From NCBI GenBank assembly GCA_903909375.1, contig CAIVVM010000020.1, forward strand, positions 1 to 64,000: a stretch of 64,000 bases of DNA, written 5' to 3'. Position numbers and translations under genes: made by a program. Within the stretch, counting starts at the first letter, position 1, and every line of letters starts with the position of its first letter. The notes under the pieces are model-generated. The model saw only the letters and a program-made list of their open reading frames with translations, was not told where the DNA came from and did no database searches. Origin of the DNA: an uncultured Alphaproteobacteria bacterium (GTDB lineage Bacteria; Pseudomonadota; Alphaproteobacteria; Caulobacterales; Caulobacteraceae). Shown in pieces: positions 26,221 to 34,409 of the stretch.

Positions 26221-26561
26221 TTCGGATCGTCTCCCAACAGCCGCTCGAGTTGCGAGACGAGGTTCGGCAAGTGGTCCCGCACGACCTCAACCAGCAGGTC
26301 AAGGTCCATGCCCCTGTATCCATGAATCAGAGTATTCCGCATTCCGACGATCCTGCGCCATGGCAAGTCCGGGAGTTCGGTTCGCGCTTCCACCGAAACC
26401 TTGCTGGCGGCTTCGCCCACGATCTCGACCGCCCTGATCAAGGCGTACTGAGTACGTTTGTCGGTTGCCAGGTGCTTGGCATCGCTCGCACCAAGGAATT
26501 CGATGGCCTCAGCGCCGTAGGACAACATGTCCTCGAAATATGTCTGGTCACGCTCATTCAT
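26217..26561 (-). CDS. hepT: HepT-like (DUF86) ribonuclease toxin
   Basis: A 114-residue HEPN-type protein. The catalytic motif R-X4-H-X-Y is present as RNTLIHGY (about residues 75-82), where Arg and His cleave RNA and Tyr is the residue modified by MntA in studied systems. Its ATG overlaps the mntA stop by 4 nt and its stop overlaps the pntB start by 4 nt. All active-site residues are intact, so it looks functional. Its place in the middle of an energy-metabolism operon is most unusual. Confidence 0.9.
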   Translation of the reverse strand: MNERDQTYFEDMLSYGAEAIEFLGASDAKHLATDKRTQYALIRAVEIVGEAASKVSVEARTELPDLPWRRIVGMRNTLIHGYRGMDLDLLVEVVRDHLPNLVSQLERLLGDDPK

Positions 26562-26854
26562 GCCAAAACGAGATCGCGTTCCATGATCGCCCGTACCCGG
26601 GGGCGGACCTGGTTGAGGTCCACCATGTCGACTGGCCGCCGCAACTGGTCCTGAAGATCCATTTGCAGGCCGCCAAGGTCGAGAAGACTCGCATGACCGA
26701 CTACGGCGTACACGATATCTACGTCGCTGTCGGGTCGCGCATCTCCCCGAGCGACCGATCCGATCACGCCAATCAGATCCAGACCTGAAGCACGCGCTTC
26801 CTCGCGATGTGCCCGGATCGCAGCCAGCGCCTGTTCGAGCAGCGCGGTGCTCAC
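26558..26854 (-). CDS. mntA: MntA-like nucleotidyltransferase antitoxin
   Basis: A 98-residue minimal nucleotidyltransferase. [16 protein letters not shown] (about residues 32-47) is the GSxxRG-SDxD active site, and VDMVDL supplies the third acidic residue. Family members block HepT by adding AMP to the Tyr of R-X4-H-X-Y. GTG start; GTGA overlap with the pntAB stop and ATGA overlap with hepT. The antitoxin precedes the toxin, the reverse of the order in many hepT-mntA loci. Confidence 0.9.
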   Translation of the reverse strand: MSTALLEQALAAIRAHREEARASGLDLIGVIGSVARGDARPDSDVDIVYAVVGHASLLDLGGLQMDLQDQLRRPVDMVDLNQVRPRVRAIMERDLVLA

Positions 26855-27174
26855 TTGGCCTTGTCCTTCTTTTTGTACATCGCCAGCATCCGCTGGGTGA
26901 CCAGGAAGCCGCCGAAGATGTTGACCGCCGCGAAGGCTGCCGCCAGGGCGCCGGCGCCCTTGGAGATCAGGATGTTGCCGGTCAGTTCGCCGCCCGCGCC
27001 GCTGGCCGCGGCGGCCAGCAGGGCGCCGACGATGATCACCGACGAAATGGCGTTGGTCACGGCCATCAGGGGTGTGTGCAGGGCCGGCGTCACGCTCCAG
27101 ACCACATAGTAGCCGACGAAGATCGCCAGCACGAAGATGGCCAGGCGGAAGACGGTGGGGTCGACAGCTTCCAT
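26851..27174 (-). CDS. pntAB: NAD(P) transhydrogenase subunit alpha, part 2
   Basis: A 107-residue membrane subunit with three hydrophobic helices ([32 protein letters not shown] and [18 protein letters not shown]), corresponding to the membrane part of PntA in split-alpha transhydrogenases. It starts 3 nt after pntAA. The TGA stop overlaps the GTG of mntA by 4 nt, where in relatives pntB would follow directly. Confidence 0.92.
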   Translation of the reverse strand: MEAVDPTVFRLAIFVLAIFVGYYVVWSVTPALHTPLMAVTNAISSVIIVGALLAAAASGAGGELTGNILISKGAGALAAAFAAVNIFGGFLVTQRMLAMYKKKDKAK

Positions 27175-27177
27175 CGC

Positions 27178-28311
27178 TTATCCCTTGAGGTTCGGGTGGA
27201 CGATCTGGCCGCCCTGGGTGACCAGAGCCGCCTTGAGGATTTCGTCCTCGTAGTCGGGGGCGAAGGCGCCTTCCTTGGTGAGGAACAGGCCCGCGAACGC
27301 GAAGAGGTTGCGCGCATAGAGCGCCGAGGCGTCAGTGGCGATGCGGCCGGGCAGGTTGGCCACGCCCAGGATCTTTACGCCATTGGCCGTGACGGCCACT
27401 TCGCCCAGTTTCGCGCCTTCGACATTGCCGCCCTGCTCGACGGCAAGGTCGACCAGCACCGAGCCCGGCTTCATGGACGCCACCTGAGCGGCGCTGACCA
27501 GCCTGGGCGCCGGGCGGCCCGGGATCAGGGCCGTGGTGATGACGATGTCCTGCTTGGCGATGTGGCTGGAGACCAGTTCGGCCTGCTTGGCTTGGTACTC
27601 GGCGCTCATCTCCTTGGCGTAGCCGCCGGCGGTCTGGGCGTTCTTGAACTCCTCGTCCTCGACGGCGAGGAACTTGGCGCCGAGGCTTTCCACCTGCTCC
27701 TTGGTCGCCGGCCGCACGTCTGTGGCGGTGACGACGGCGCCCAGACGCCGGGCCGTGGCGATGGCCTGGAGGCCTGCGACGCCCACGCCCATGATGAACA
27801 CCTTGGCCGCCGCGACGGTGCCGGCGGCGGTCATCATCATCGGCATGACCTTGCCATAGGCCTCCGCCGCTTCGATCACCGCGCGGTAGCCGGCCAGGTT
27901 GGCCTGGGAGGACAGCACGTCCATCACCTGGGCCCGGGTGATACGGGGCACGAATTCCATGGCGAAGGCGGTGACCCCGGCCTTGGCCAGAGCGTCCAGT
28001 GTCGGGCGCTCCATGTAGGGGTTCAATGTGGCCACCACGATCACGCCGGACTTCAGCGCCTTGATCTCATCGGCCTCGGGCGGACGCACCTTGAAGAGAA
28101 TGTCGGCCTTGGCGATCGCTTCCTTTGCGGTCTTGGCCAGTGATGCGCCGGCGCTCACAAAGTCTGCGTCGGGATAGGAGGCCGCCTCACCTGCGCCGGT
28201 TTCCACCGTCACGGTGAACCCGGCGGCGACCAGCTTCTTCACCGTCTCGGGAACCGCAGCCACACGGGTTTCTCCGGCGCGACGCTCCTTGGTGACGGCG
28301 ATGACGGCCAT
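27178..28311 (-). CDS. pntAA: NAD(P) transhydrogenase subunit alpha, part 1
   Basis: A 377-residue soluble NAD(H)-binding subunit (domain I), related to alanine dehydrogenase. It has KERRAGETRVAAVPETV at the start, the Rossmann motif VFIMGVGVAGLQAIATA and IITTALIPGRPAPRLV-type loops (here VITTALIPGRPAP). First gene of the pntAA-pntAB-mntA-hepT-pntB run. The 128-nt region upstream must hold the operon promoter; none was clear. Confidence 0.95.
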   Translation of the reverse strand: MAVIAVTKERRAGETRVAAVPETVKKLVAAGFTVTVETGAGEAASYPDADFVSAGASLAKTAKEAIAKADILFKVRPPEADEIKALKSGVIVVATLNPYMERPTLDALAKAGVTAFAMEFVPRITRAQVMDVLSSQANLAGYRAVIEAAEAYGKVMPMMMTAAGTVAAAKVFIMGVGVAGLQAIATARRLGAVVTATDVRPATKEQVESLGAKFLAVEDEEFKNAQTAGGYAKEMSAEYQAKQAELVSSHIAKQDIVITTALIPGRPAPRLVSAAQVASMKPGSVLVDLAVEQGGNVEGAKLGEVAVTANGVKILGVANLPGRIATDASALYARNLFAFAGLFLTKEGAFAPDYEDEILKAALVTQGGQIVHPNLKG

Positions 28312-28439
28312 GTCGTGTGAAATCTCCGGAACCGGTACGATTTGGGCCGGACCTTAGGAGGGTCGCAGATGGCTTGTCCAGCGGACGGCCTCGCGCCTCC
28401 GGTCGCCCGGATATCAGAATGGAGGGTTGGAAACCGTCC

Positions 28440-28679
28440 CTAGTGGTCGGCGGCGGGCTTTTCGCGCAGGAAAACGATCCCCAGCACCAGCAAGACCAGG
28501 CCCGCAATCGTACTGCCCATGAAGCCGGTCGGCGTGCAGAACAACAGCACCACCCACACCAGGAAGGCCGACAGCGCCAGCGAGCCCCACTTCGTCAGGC
28601 CCATGATCAGATGATAGGTCGCGGTCTGCTCGGTGATTTCCATTTCGCCGCGATGGTAGTCGGAGGACGGGCCAGCCAT
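28440..28679 (-). CDS. aa3-type cytochrome c oxidase subunit IV
   Basis: A 79-residue small membrane protein. MEITEQTATYHLIMGLTKWGSL is the characteristic amphipathic N-terminal segment of the bacterial aa3 oxidase subunit IV family (read as ITEQTATY and LTKWGSL), followed by two hydrophobic helices. ATG at 28679 selected from the family's usual N-terminus. It lies directly upstream of the pnt genes on the same strand, an arrangement I recall from Caulobacter relatives. Confidence 0.82.
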   Translation of the reverse strand: MAGPSSDYHRGEMEITEQTATYHLIMGLTKWGSLALSAFLVWVVLLFCTPTGFMGSTIAGLVLLVLGIVFLREKPAADH

Positions 28680-28740
28680 CAGGTTCACTCTTGCAACAGG
28701 AAAACGTAGCCACGGGCGATACACGAACCGCCCGCGCCGC

Positions 28741-29817
28741 TCAAGCGGTGGGTGGTTTGTCGGGCCAGGTGGCGAACAGGGTCCTCAGTGCGGCGACCAG
28801 CGCCAGAGGCTGATCAATCATCACATGGTGGTGGCTGTCCGGGATCTCGATCTCGCGCATCCGGCCCGAAAGCACGCTGGGCTCGCCGGCCCGACGGCTT
28901 TCAATGATCCGGCTCTTGTCGCCATAGAGGTGCACCATCGGCACGGCGTCCTTGGCGGCCGGCTCCGGGCTGGCGCCCGTGACCATCGAAGTCATCGCGG
29001 ACCGGTCGAGCTTCTCCCACATCTGCGGGTCGAACTTCCAGGTCCACCCCATGCCCGAGCCGTCGGCCATCGGAACCTGCTTCAGCGAGCGCCGGGCGAT
29101 GAAATCGGCGATGTAGAGATTGTCTGTCGGTTGCGGCGGCATCAGCCGGAAACGGGCCAGGGCTGCGGCTACCGTCGGATAGATGCGGCTGGGGCGGTCG
29201 GCGGTGGGGATGTTGCGGATCTGCTCCATCCGCTTCTTGCGTTCCTCCAGCGCTTCGGGCGGCGGACCGCCGAAACCGGTGTCGACCAGCACGGCGGCGT
29301 GCATGTTTTCGGGGCGCTGCATGGCGGCGAAGAACACCTGACCCCCGCCAAAGGAATGGCCGATGTAGATCGGCTTCCGGCCGCCGTCATAGAGCCCGGT
29401 GCCGCGGGAGACCGCCTCGGCGTCGTCGGCGAAATCGGTGAACCGGTAGGTCTCGCGCCAATCGGAGGCGCCCATGCCGGCCAGCGACATGGCCGTGACC
29501 CGGAAGTCCTTGGCCAGCAGCGGCCCAATGAAGCTCCACCAGTCGGCGTGCGCACTGTTGCCGTGGATCAGCAGCAGGCCGGGCTTGCCCAGCTCACCCC
29601 AGGTCAGCACCTCCAGTTTCGCGCCGTGCGAGGTGACGAACCCCCGCTCAGGCTCCTGGGCGATGGCGTCCTGGAACCATTTGGGCGAGGGCGGCTCCGC
29701 GCCCTCGAACGGCGCCAGCGGCGCACGCACCTCCGGCGGCAGGTTGTCCGAGTGGAAGGGCCGGTCGTCGTAGGTTTCGCCGTCCGCTTTGGGCTTGTCA
29801 GTCAGATTATTGGCCAT
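28741..29817 (-). CDS. alpha/beta hydrolase
   Basis: A 358-residue hydrolase with LLIHGNSAHADWW (oxyanion loop), YIGHSFGGGQ (nucleophile Ser in GHSFGG) and a C-terminal DSHHHVMIDQP (catalytic His). The acid residue lies near VHLYGDKSRI. An N-terminal extension of about 70 charged and Pro-rich residues precedes the fold. No signal peptide, so cytoplasmic. The start at 29817 (MANNL) is taken because further upstream the frame enters an antisense gene remnant. Substrate unknown. Confidence 0.85.
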   Translation of the reverse strand: MANNLTDKPKADGETYDDRPFHSDNLPPEVRAPLAPFEGAEPPSPKWFQDAIAQEPERGFVTSHGAKLEVLTWGELGKPGLLLIHGNSAHADWWSFIGPLLAKDFRVTAMSLAGMGASDWRETYRFTDFADDAEAVSRGTGLYDGGRKPIYIGHSFGGGQVFFAAMQRPENMHAAVLVDTGFGGPPPEALEERKKRMEQIRNIPTADRPSRIYPTVAAALARFRLMPPQPTDNLYIADFIARRSLKQVPMADGSGMGWTWKFDPQMWEKLDRSAMTSMVTGASPEPAAKDAVPMVHLYGDKSRIIESRRAGEPSVLSGRMREIEIPDSHHHVMIDQPLALVAALRTLFATWPDKPPTA

Positions 29818-29849
29818 CGCGGTGCGGTCTAACAACCGTTTGAAAAATG

Positions 29850-30073
29850 GCAACCCTTGGCGTCCCGGTTCGCTTGGCGACCATCGCGCCATCGCGTTGC
29901 TGGTGGACGCCGGTTTCACGCCGGTGGAAGCGATCCGCATCGGCGCGCTCAACGGCGCTTCCGGCAAGGCCATCTCTGACATTGGCAACGTCGCTGTCGT
30001 GTTCAGGGACGGGATCAGATACGACCCCGAAAAGCTGCTGGAAACCGTGCGCGGTCGCTACGGTCAGTATTGA
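29850..30073 (+). pseudogene. amidohydrolase C-terminal remnant
   Basis: A 75-codon fragment whose first part (AIALLVDAGFTPVEAIRIGALNG) and last part (ISDIGNVAVVFRDGIRYDPEKLL) both match the C-terminal end of metal-dependent amidohydrolases. The approximately 30 residues that normally lie between them (the glycine-rich ADLVVL segment) are missing, so there is an internal deletion as well as loss of the N-terminal catalytic barrel. No start codon or ribosome site. The exact left boundary is unclear. Confidence 0.7.
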
Positions 30074-30082
30074 GGGCCATCC

Positions 30083-30859
30083 ATGAAACCCAACCGGTTG
30101 CGGGAAATCTGGGCCGAGGGTCGGCCGGTGCTGAACGGCTGGTGCAGCATCGGCGACCCGTTCGTGGCCGAGACCATGGCCTCGATGGGCTGGGATGCGC
30201 TGACCATAGATCTTCAGCACGGCCTGATCGGCTATGCCGAAATGCTGGCCATGCTGCAGGCGGTCGCCGCCGGCAATGTGACGCCGATCGTCCGGGTCTC
30301 GTGGAACGCGCCCGGCGAGATCATGAAGGCGCTGGACGCCGGGGCCTATGGCGTCATCTGCCCCATGGTGAACACGCGCGCCGAGTGCGAGGCCTTCGTC
30401 GGGGCCTGCCGCTATCCGCCGGGCGGCTATCGCAGTTTCGGCCCGACGCGGGCGGGGCTGTCTTCCGGACCGGGCTACGCTGAGGAAGCCAACGACGAGA
30501 TCCTGACCATTGCCATGATCGAGACGGTCGAAGCCCTGGCCAATGTCGCCGAGATCGTCGCCACGCCAGGCCTGAATGCGGTCTACGTGGGTCCCTCCGA
30601 CCTTTCGCTGTCCATGGGCGGCAAGCCGGATCAGGACACCCAGGATCCCGTCCGACTGGCGGCCTATGACACCATCCTGTCGGCCTGCAAGGCGGCCGAC
30701 GTGCGCGCCGGCATCCACACCACCAGCGCCGCCTATTCGCAGCAGATGATCGCGCGCGGCTTCGATCTGGTTACCGTCGGCTCGGACGCGGGCTATCTCC
30801 AGTCCGGCCGCCGCGACGCCCGGGCGATGCAGGATTTTGTCAGGACTCGGGCCGGATAG
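30083..30859 (+). CDS. HpcH/HpaI-family aldolase
   Basis: A 258-residue class II aldolase. Motifs: IDLQHGLIG (Asp, His), GAYGVICPMVNT, AMIETVEALAN (metal-binding Glu) and YVGPSDLSLSMG (metal-binding Asp). Known members cleave 2-keto-3-deoxy acids such as 4-hydroxy-2-oxoheptanedioate to pyruvate or glyoxylate plus an aldehyde. It begins 9 nt after the amidohydrolase remnant stop, so it was once probably its operon partner. Confidence 0.88.
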   Translation: MKPNRLREIWAEGRPVLNGWCSIGDPFVAETMASMGWDALTIDLQHGLIGYAEMLAMLQAVAAGNVTPIVRVSWNAPGEIMKALDAGAYGVICPMVNTRAECEAFVGACRYPPGGYRSFGPTRAGLSSGPGYAEEANDEILTIAMIETVEALANVAEIVATPGLNAVYVGPSDLSLSMGGKPDQDTQDPVRLAAYDTILSACKAADVRAGIHTTSAAYSQQMIARGFDLVTVGSDAGYLQSGRRDARAMQDFVRTRAG

Positions 30860-30951
30860 CGCTGTCCGGACACGATTTCTCTGGTCTGCGCCCGGCAGAT
30901 CGGCTTGGCTACCGACCTCGCGGCGACGGGCCGCAAACCGGCGGATCTCAC

Positions 30952-31278
30952 ATGGCCGAACTCAGACCGATGAAGAAGAGCGAGACGCTCGAAATCCGGA
31001 TCCCCTATCCGACCAAACAGGCCTTCATGGCCCAGTGCCAGGCCGAGGGCAGGACCGCCAGCGAGGCGCTGAGGGGCCTGATCGACCAGCGGCTTTCGCC
31101 GCCGAGACTCCACCGCGACGGCCGGCGTCTTCAGCAGCTTATCGCCGGCGCGCTGATCGCTGCGGCCGTGGGCGCAGCGGCGGCGCCCGCCCTGGCTCGC
31201 GCAACGCTCGCCACCCGGTTCGAATCCCTGGACCTCAACCACGATGGCGTTCTCACGCCTGCGGAATTCGGGCGCTGA
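30952..31278 (+). CDS. small protein with N-terminal helix domain, membrane segment and EF-hand
   Basis: A 108-residue protein. Residues 8-48 (SETLEIRIPYPTKQAFMAQC and ASEALRGLIDQRL) resemble a ribbon-helix-helix DNA-binding domain. Residues 65-83 are hydrophobic (IAGALIAAAVGAAAAPALA), and the C-terminus DLNHDGVLTPAEF is a single canonical EF-hand loop (D-N-D-V-E ligands). The hydrophobic stretch could be a TM helix or an internal signal. A membrane-bound calcium-responsive regulator is one reading. Not recognised as a named family. Confidence 0.65.
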   Translation: MAELRPMKKSETLEIRIPYPTKQAFMAQCQAEGRTASEALRGLIDQRLSPPRLHRDGRRLQQLIAGALIAAAVGAAAAPALARATLATRFESLDLNHDGVLTPAEFGR

Positions 31279-31281
31279 ACT

Positions 31282-32046
31282 TCAGACGACGGGCTGAAAC
31301 GTCCGACCAGGCTGGAAGTGGGTCACCCAGGTCCAGGGCTTGAAAAGCGAAGCCCCGATGCGCCAGGACACCAGCACATAGCGCGCGCGTCCCAGCAGAT
31401 TGTCCATCGGCAGGTGCCCGACGCCGATCTCTTCGGGCCAACGACTGTCGAGCGAGTTGTCGCGATTGTCGCCCATCGCAAAGACGTGGCCTTCGGGCAC
31501 CACAAAGACATCGGTGTTGTCGCCCGCGCCGTCCGGACCGCGATCGAAGGTCAGATAGCGCCGACCGTCCGGCAGGGTTTCCCACACGCGGGTCACGGTG
31601 ATCTCCGGGGAGTCCGGGTCTTGGGTCTGGCCGTCCCGCGTCTGGCGAATTGGAACGCCGTTGACCGAAACCACGCCTCCCGTCACCTGCACGCGATCAC
31701 CCGGCAGCCCGATCAGGCGTTTGACCCAGGTCTGCGTCGGATCGCGCGGCAGGCGGAAGACGATCACGTCACCCCGGCGCGGCGCCTTGCCGTTGAGACG
31801 CCCGGCCGGCAGCGGCGGACTGAACGGCACGGCGTGGCGGCTCCAGCCATAATCGAACTTCGACACCAGCATATAGTCGCCGGTCAGCAGGTTGGGCTCC
31901 ATCGACGACGAGGGAATGGTGTTGGGCTGTAGCAGAAACACCCTGAGCACCAGGGCGATCAGCAGCGCCAGACCCACTGTCCGTAACAGGTCCATTGTTT
32001 CGGCCAGGAGGGTGCGCGGGACGCGAGATGCCGGGGATGTCGTCAT
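31282..32046 (-). CDS. lepB: signal peptidase I
   Basis: A 254-residue inner-membrane serine protease that removes signal peptides. One TM helix (about residues 18-38) precedes IPSSSMEPNLLTGDYMLV (catalytic Ser in SSMEP), then RRGDVIVFRLP and WVKRLIGLPGDRV (catalytic Lys in KRLIGLPGD), and GHVFAMGDNRDNSLDSR. Start at 32046; the frame stays open to 32304 but that part has no family similarity. It is convergent with the EF-hand gene, 3 nt apart, and divergent from moeA. The usual lepB neighbours rnc and era are absent, so it may be an additional copy. Confidence 0.92.
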   Translation of the reverse strand: MTTSPASRVPRTLLAETMDLLRTVGLALLIALVLRVFLLQPNTIPSSSMEPNLLTGDYMLVSKFDYGWSRHAVPFSPPLPAGRLNGKAPRRGDVIVFRLPRDPTQTWVKRLIGLPGDRVQVTGGVVSVNGVPIRQTRDGQTQDPDSPEITVTRVWETLPDGRRYLTFDRGPDGAGDNTDVFVVPEGHVFAMGDNRDNSLDSRWPEEIGVGHLPMDNLLGRARYVLVSWRIGASLFKPWTWVTHFQPGRTFQPVV

Positions 32047-32185
32047 GGTCCCGATGAAGGCGCCGGACTTGATGTCGGAGCAACCGAAGTCCTGTCCAGA
32101 CAATGCGCCCGTGCCGTCCGGACGCCGCCGTTCTGCATCACCGCGCCCTTCCGCGCGCGTCGAAACGCGGTAAGACACCAGGGAC

Positions 32186-33376
32186 ATGAAACTCCTCCCC
32201 GTCATCGAAGCGCGCGCCCGGATCCTGGCCGAAGCGATCGTCCTGCCCCACGAACCCGTCACCATTGCGCAGTCTGTCGGCCGGGTGCTGGCGGAGGATG
32301 TCACCGCCGTGCGCGATCAACCGCCTTTTGCCGCCTCAGCGATGGACGGCTGGGCGGTTCGCAGCAGCGATGCGCCAGGCGTGCTTCGGATCGTGGGCGA
32401 AAGCGCGGCGGGCCACGGGTTCGTGGGCGCCGTACAATCCGGGGAGGCCGTACGGATCTTTACCGGCGCGGCCGTGCCCGCCGGTTGCGACGCCGTGGTC
32501 ATTCAGGAGGACGCCACGCGTGAGGGCGAGACGGTGGCTGTTCCCGCCGTGGCCAGCTGGAACCATGTCCGACCGGCGGGCGGAGACTTCAAGGCAGGCC
32601 AGACGCTGCTGACGAAAGGTCTGCGGATCGATCCCTGGCGGTTGTCGCTGGCGGCGGCGGCGGGTCGCGGGGAGCTGCGGGTGACGCGACGGCCCCGGGT
32701 GGCGCTGTTTTCCACGGGGGAGGAGATCATCGAGGCGCCGGCCATCCCCGGACCGTTCCAGATCTACGACTCCGGGTCGCGGGCGCTGGAGGCGCTGATC
32801 TCCGGCTGGGGCGCCGAGGTCGTGCGGGCCAGGCCGGTGCGGGACACCATGGAGGCCACGATCCAGGCGCTGCGGGACGCTGACGGTGATCTGGTGGTGA
32901 CTGTGGGCGGCGCCTCGGTGGGCGACCACGATCTGGTGCGCGGAGCTGCTGAGGCCCTGGGGTTGCAGCTCAAGGTGGCCAGCGTCAACGTCAGGCCCGG
33001 CAAGCCGACCTTCTTCGGTTTATTGTCGGATGGTCGCCTCCTGCTGGGATTGCCGGGAAATCCTGCCTCGGCGATGGTCTGTGCCGAGTTGTTCCTCCGG
33101 CCGCTGATCAACGCCTGCCTTGGCGCCGAGGCAGGCCCCCGCATGATTCAGGCCCGGCTCGACGCACCGCTCGGCGCCAACGGCCCGCGCGAACACTGGA
33201 TGCGGGCCCAGCTCAACCATGCGGGCGGGATGGTCACGGCGCGTCCCTATCGCGATCAGGATTCTTCGCTGGTGAGCGTCTTCGCCGCGTCTGACGCGCT
33301 GCTGGTGCGGCTGGCCGGTGCGCCGGCGCTGAGCGCGGGTGACGTCGTGGATGTGCTGCCGCTGACGCGCGCATAG
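32186..33376 (+). CDS. moeA: molybdopterin molybdenumtransferase MoeA
   Basis: A 396-residue enzyme that inserts molybdate into adenylylated molybdopterin. Motifs: FAASAMDGWAVRS, GAAVPAGCDAVVIQED, FSTGEEI, VTVGGASVGDHDLV (MoCF-domain nucleotide loop) and GLPGNPASAMV. The C-terminal domain IV is complete and ends LSAGDVVDVLPL. It is divergent from lepB and overlaps the 3' end of xdhC by 121 nt tail-to-tail. Part of the dispersed Moco gene set in this window. Confidence 0.95.
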   Translation: MKLLPVIEARARILAEAIVLPHEPVTIAQSVGRVLAEDVTAVRDQPPFAASAMDGWAVRSSDAPGVLRIVGESAAGHGFVGAVQSGEAVRIFTGAAVPAGCDAVVIQEDATREGETVAVPAVASWNHVRPAGGDFKAGQTLLTKGLRIDPWRLSLAAAAGRGELRVTRRPRVALFSTGEEIIEAPAIPGPFQIYDSGSRALEALISGWGAEVVRARPVRDTMEATIQALRDADGDLVVTVGGASVGDHDLVRGAAEALGLQLKVASVNVRPGKPTFFGLLSDGRLLLGLPGNPASAMVCAELFLRPLINACLGAEAGPRMIQARLDAPLGANGPREHWMRAQLNHAGGMVTARPYRDQDSSLVSVFAASDALLVRLAGAPALSAGDVVDVLPLTRA

Positions 33377-34323
33377 CGCATCGCGGTGATCTCGCCGATC
33401 ACCGAAACCGCCACTTCGAAGGGCGCCTTGCCGCCAATGTCGAGGCCGATAGGCGCATGCAGGCGCGCGATCGCCGATCCCGCCATACCCTCGAGTTTCA
33501 GCTCGTCCAGCCGACCGGCCAGACGCCGCCGCGCGCCCAGCAATCCCACATAGGCCGCAGGCGACGGCAGGGCCGCCTTCAGGGCTGCGCGATCCGTCTC
33601 CAGATCATGGGTCGCGACGGCGACAGATGTCCAGGCATCCATCCCGATGGCGGTCAGCGCCTCGGCGGGATCCTCGCGGCGATAGGCCAGCCCCGGGATC
33701 GGCGGCGGCGTCTGCGGCCCTTTGGGTCGGACGAGCGTGGTCTCGAACCCGGACTTCACGCCCAGCTCCGCGATGGCCAACGCAGTAGGATCGCCGCCCA
33801 CGATCACCAGACGGGGCCGCGGCTCATACGCCCGCACGACGCTGGCTTCCGGCCAGGGTGAGAGCGCGCCGCGGCAGGCCCGCGTCACGCCATCACTGGC
33901 ATAGGTCACAGCCCGCCGCTCGGCTTCGGCCGCCAGCAGGTCGGCCAGCGCCGCATCGTCCGCCGGAATGCGCTCCAGGAAAATCTCGATCCGCGCGCCG
34001 CACAGCAGGCGAATGTCCGGCCAGGGGCTGCCGTCCCCGTAGACCAGCGTGCGCGGCGCGGCGTCGGCCAGGCAGGCCCAGGCGTGGCCGGCCACGTCGC
34101 CCTCCACGCAACCGCCGGAGAAGTAGCCGGCCAGAACGCCCGGCGCGAATACCATCTGGGTCCCCTCCGGCCTGGGCCCGCCTCCGTCCACGGCGACAAG
34201 CGTGGCCAGCACCATGGCGTGCCCCGCATCGCGCGCCTGACGCAGCGCCGGACGCACGTCCTCGGCGACGCCGAACATCGGCCAGTCGGGCAGGGGTTCC
34301 TGGGGCAGGACTTCGTTCACCAT
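33256..34323 (-). CDS. xdhC: XdhC-family molybdenum enzyme maturation factor
   Basis: A 355-residue protein that binds Moco and delivers it, sulfurated, to xanthine dehydrogenase-type enzymes. The N-terminal domain has YFSGGCVEGDV (conserved Cys) and the C-terminal Rossmann-like domain has LVIVGGDPTALAIAELG and VGLLGARRR, ending at the conserved PIGLDIGG and EITAMRY. About 35 further residues of low complexity follow, encoded antisense to the moeA C-terminus. ATG at 34323. Next to moeA it supports a molybdenum hydroxylase in this genome. Confidence 0.88.
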   Translation of the reverse strand: MVNEVLPQEPLPDWPMFGVAEDVRPALRQARDAGHAMVLATLVAVDGGGPRPEGTQMVFAPGVLAGYFSGGCVEGDVAGHAWACLADAAPRTLVYGDGSPWPDIRLLCGARIEIFLERIPADDAALADLLAAEAERRAVTYASDGVTRACRGALSPWPEASVVRAYEPRPRLVIVGGDPTALAIAELGVKSGFETTLVRPKGPQTPPPIPGLAYRREDPAEALTAIGMDAWTSVAVATHDLETDRAALKAALPSPAAYVGLLGARRRLAGRLDELKLEGMAGSAIARLHAPIGLDIGGKAPFEVAVSVIGEITAMRYARVSGSTSTTSPALSAGAPASRTSSASDAAKTLTSEES

Positions 34324-34409
34324 AAAAGACAATCGCTTGGATACGGGTTCTTAGCTTTCCCGTCCCAAGATGGCGGCTCTATCGGATTTGACCAAGCTTT
34401 TCGGGCCGC

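Noticed and set aside
26809..28143. 444-codon plus-strand open frame across pntAA
   Set aside because: Shadow of pntAA and pntAB with no ribosome site.
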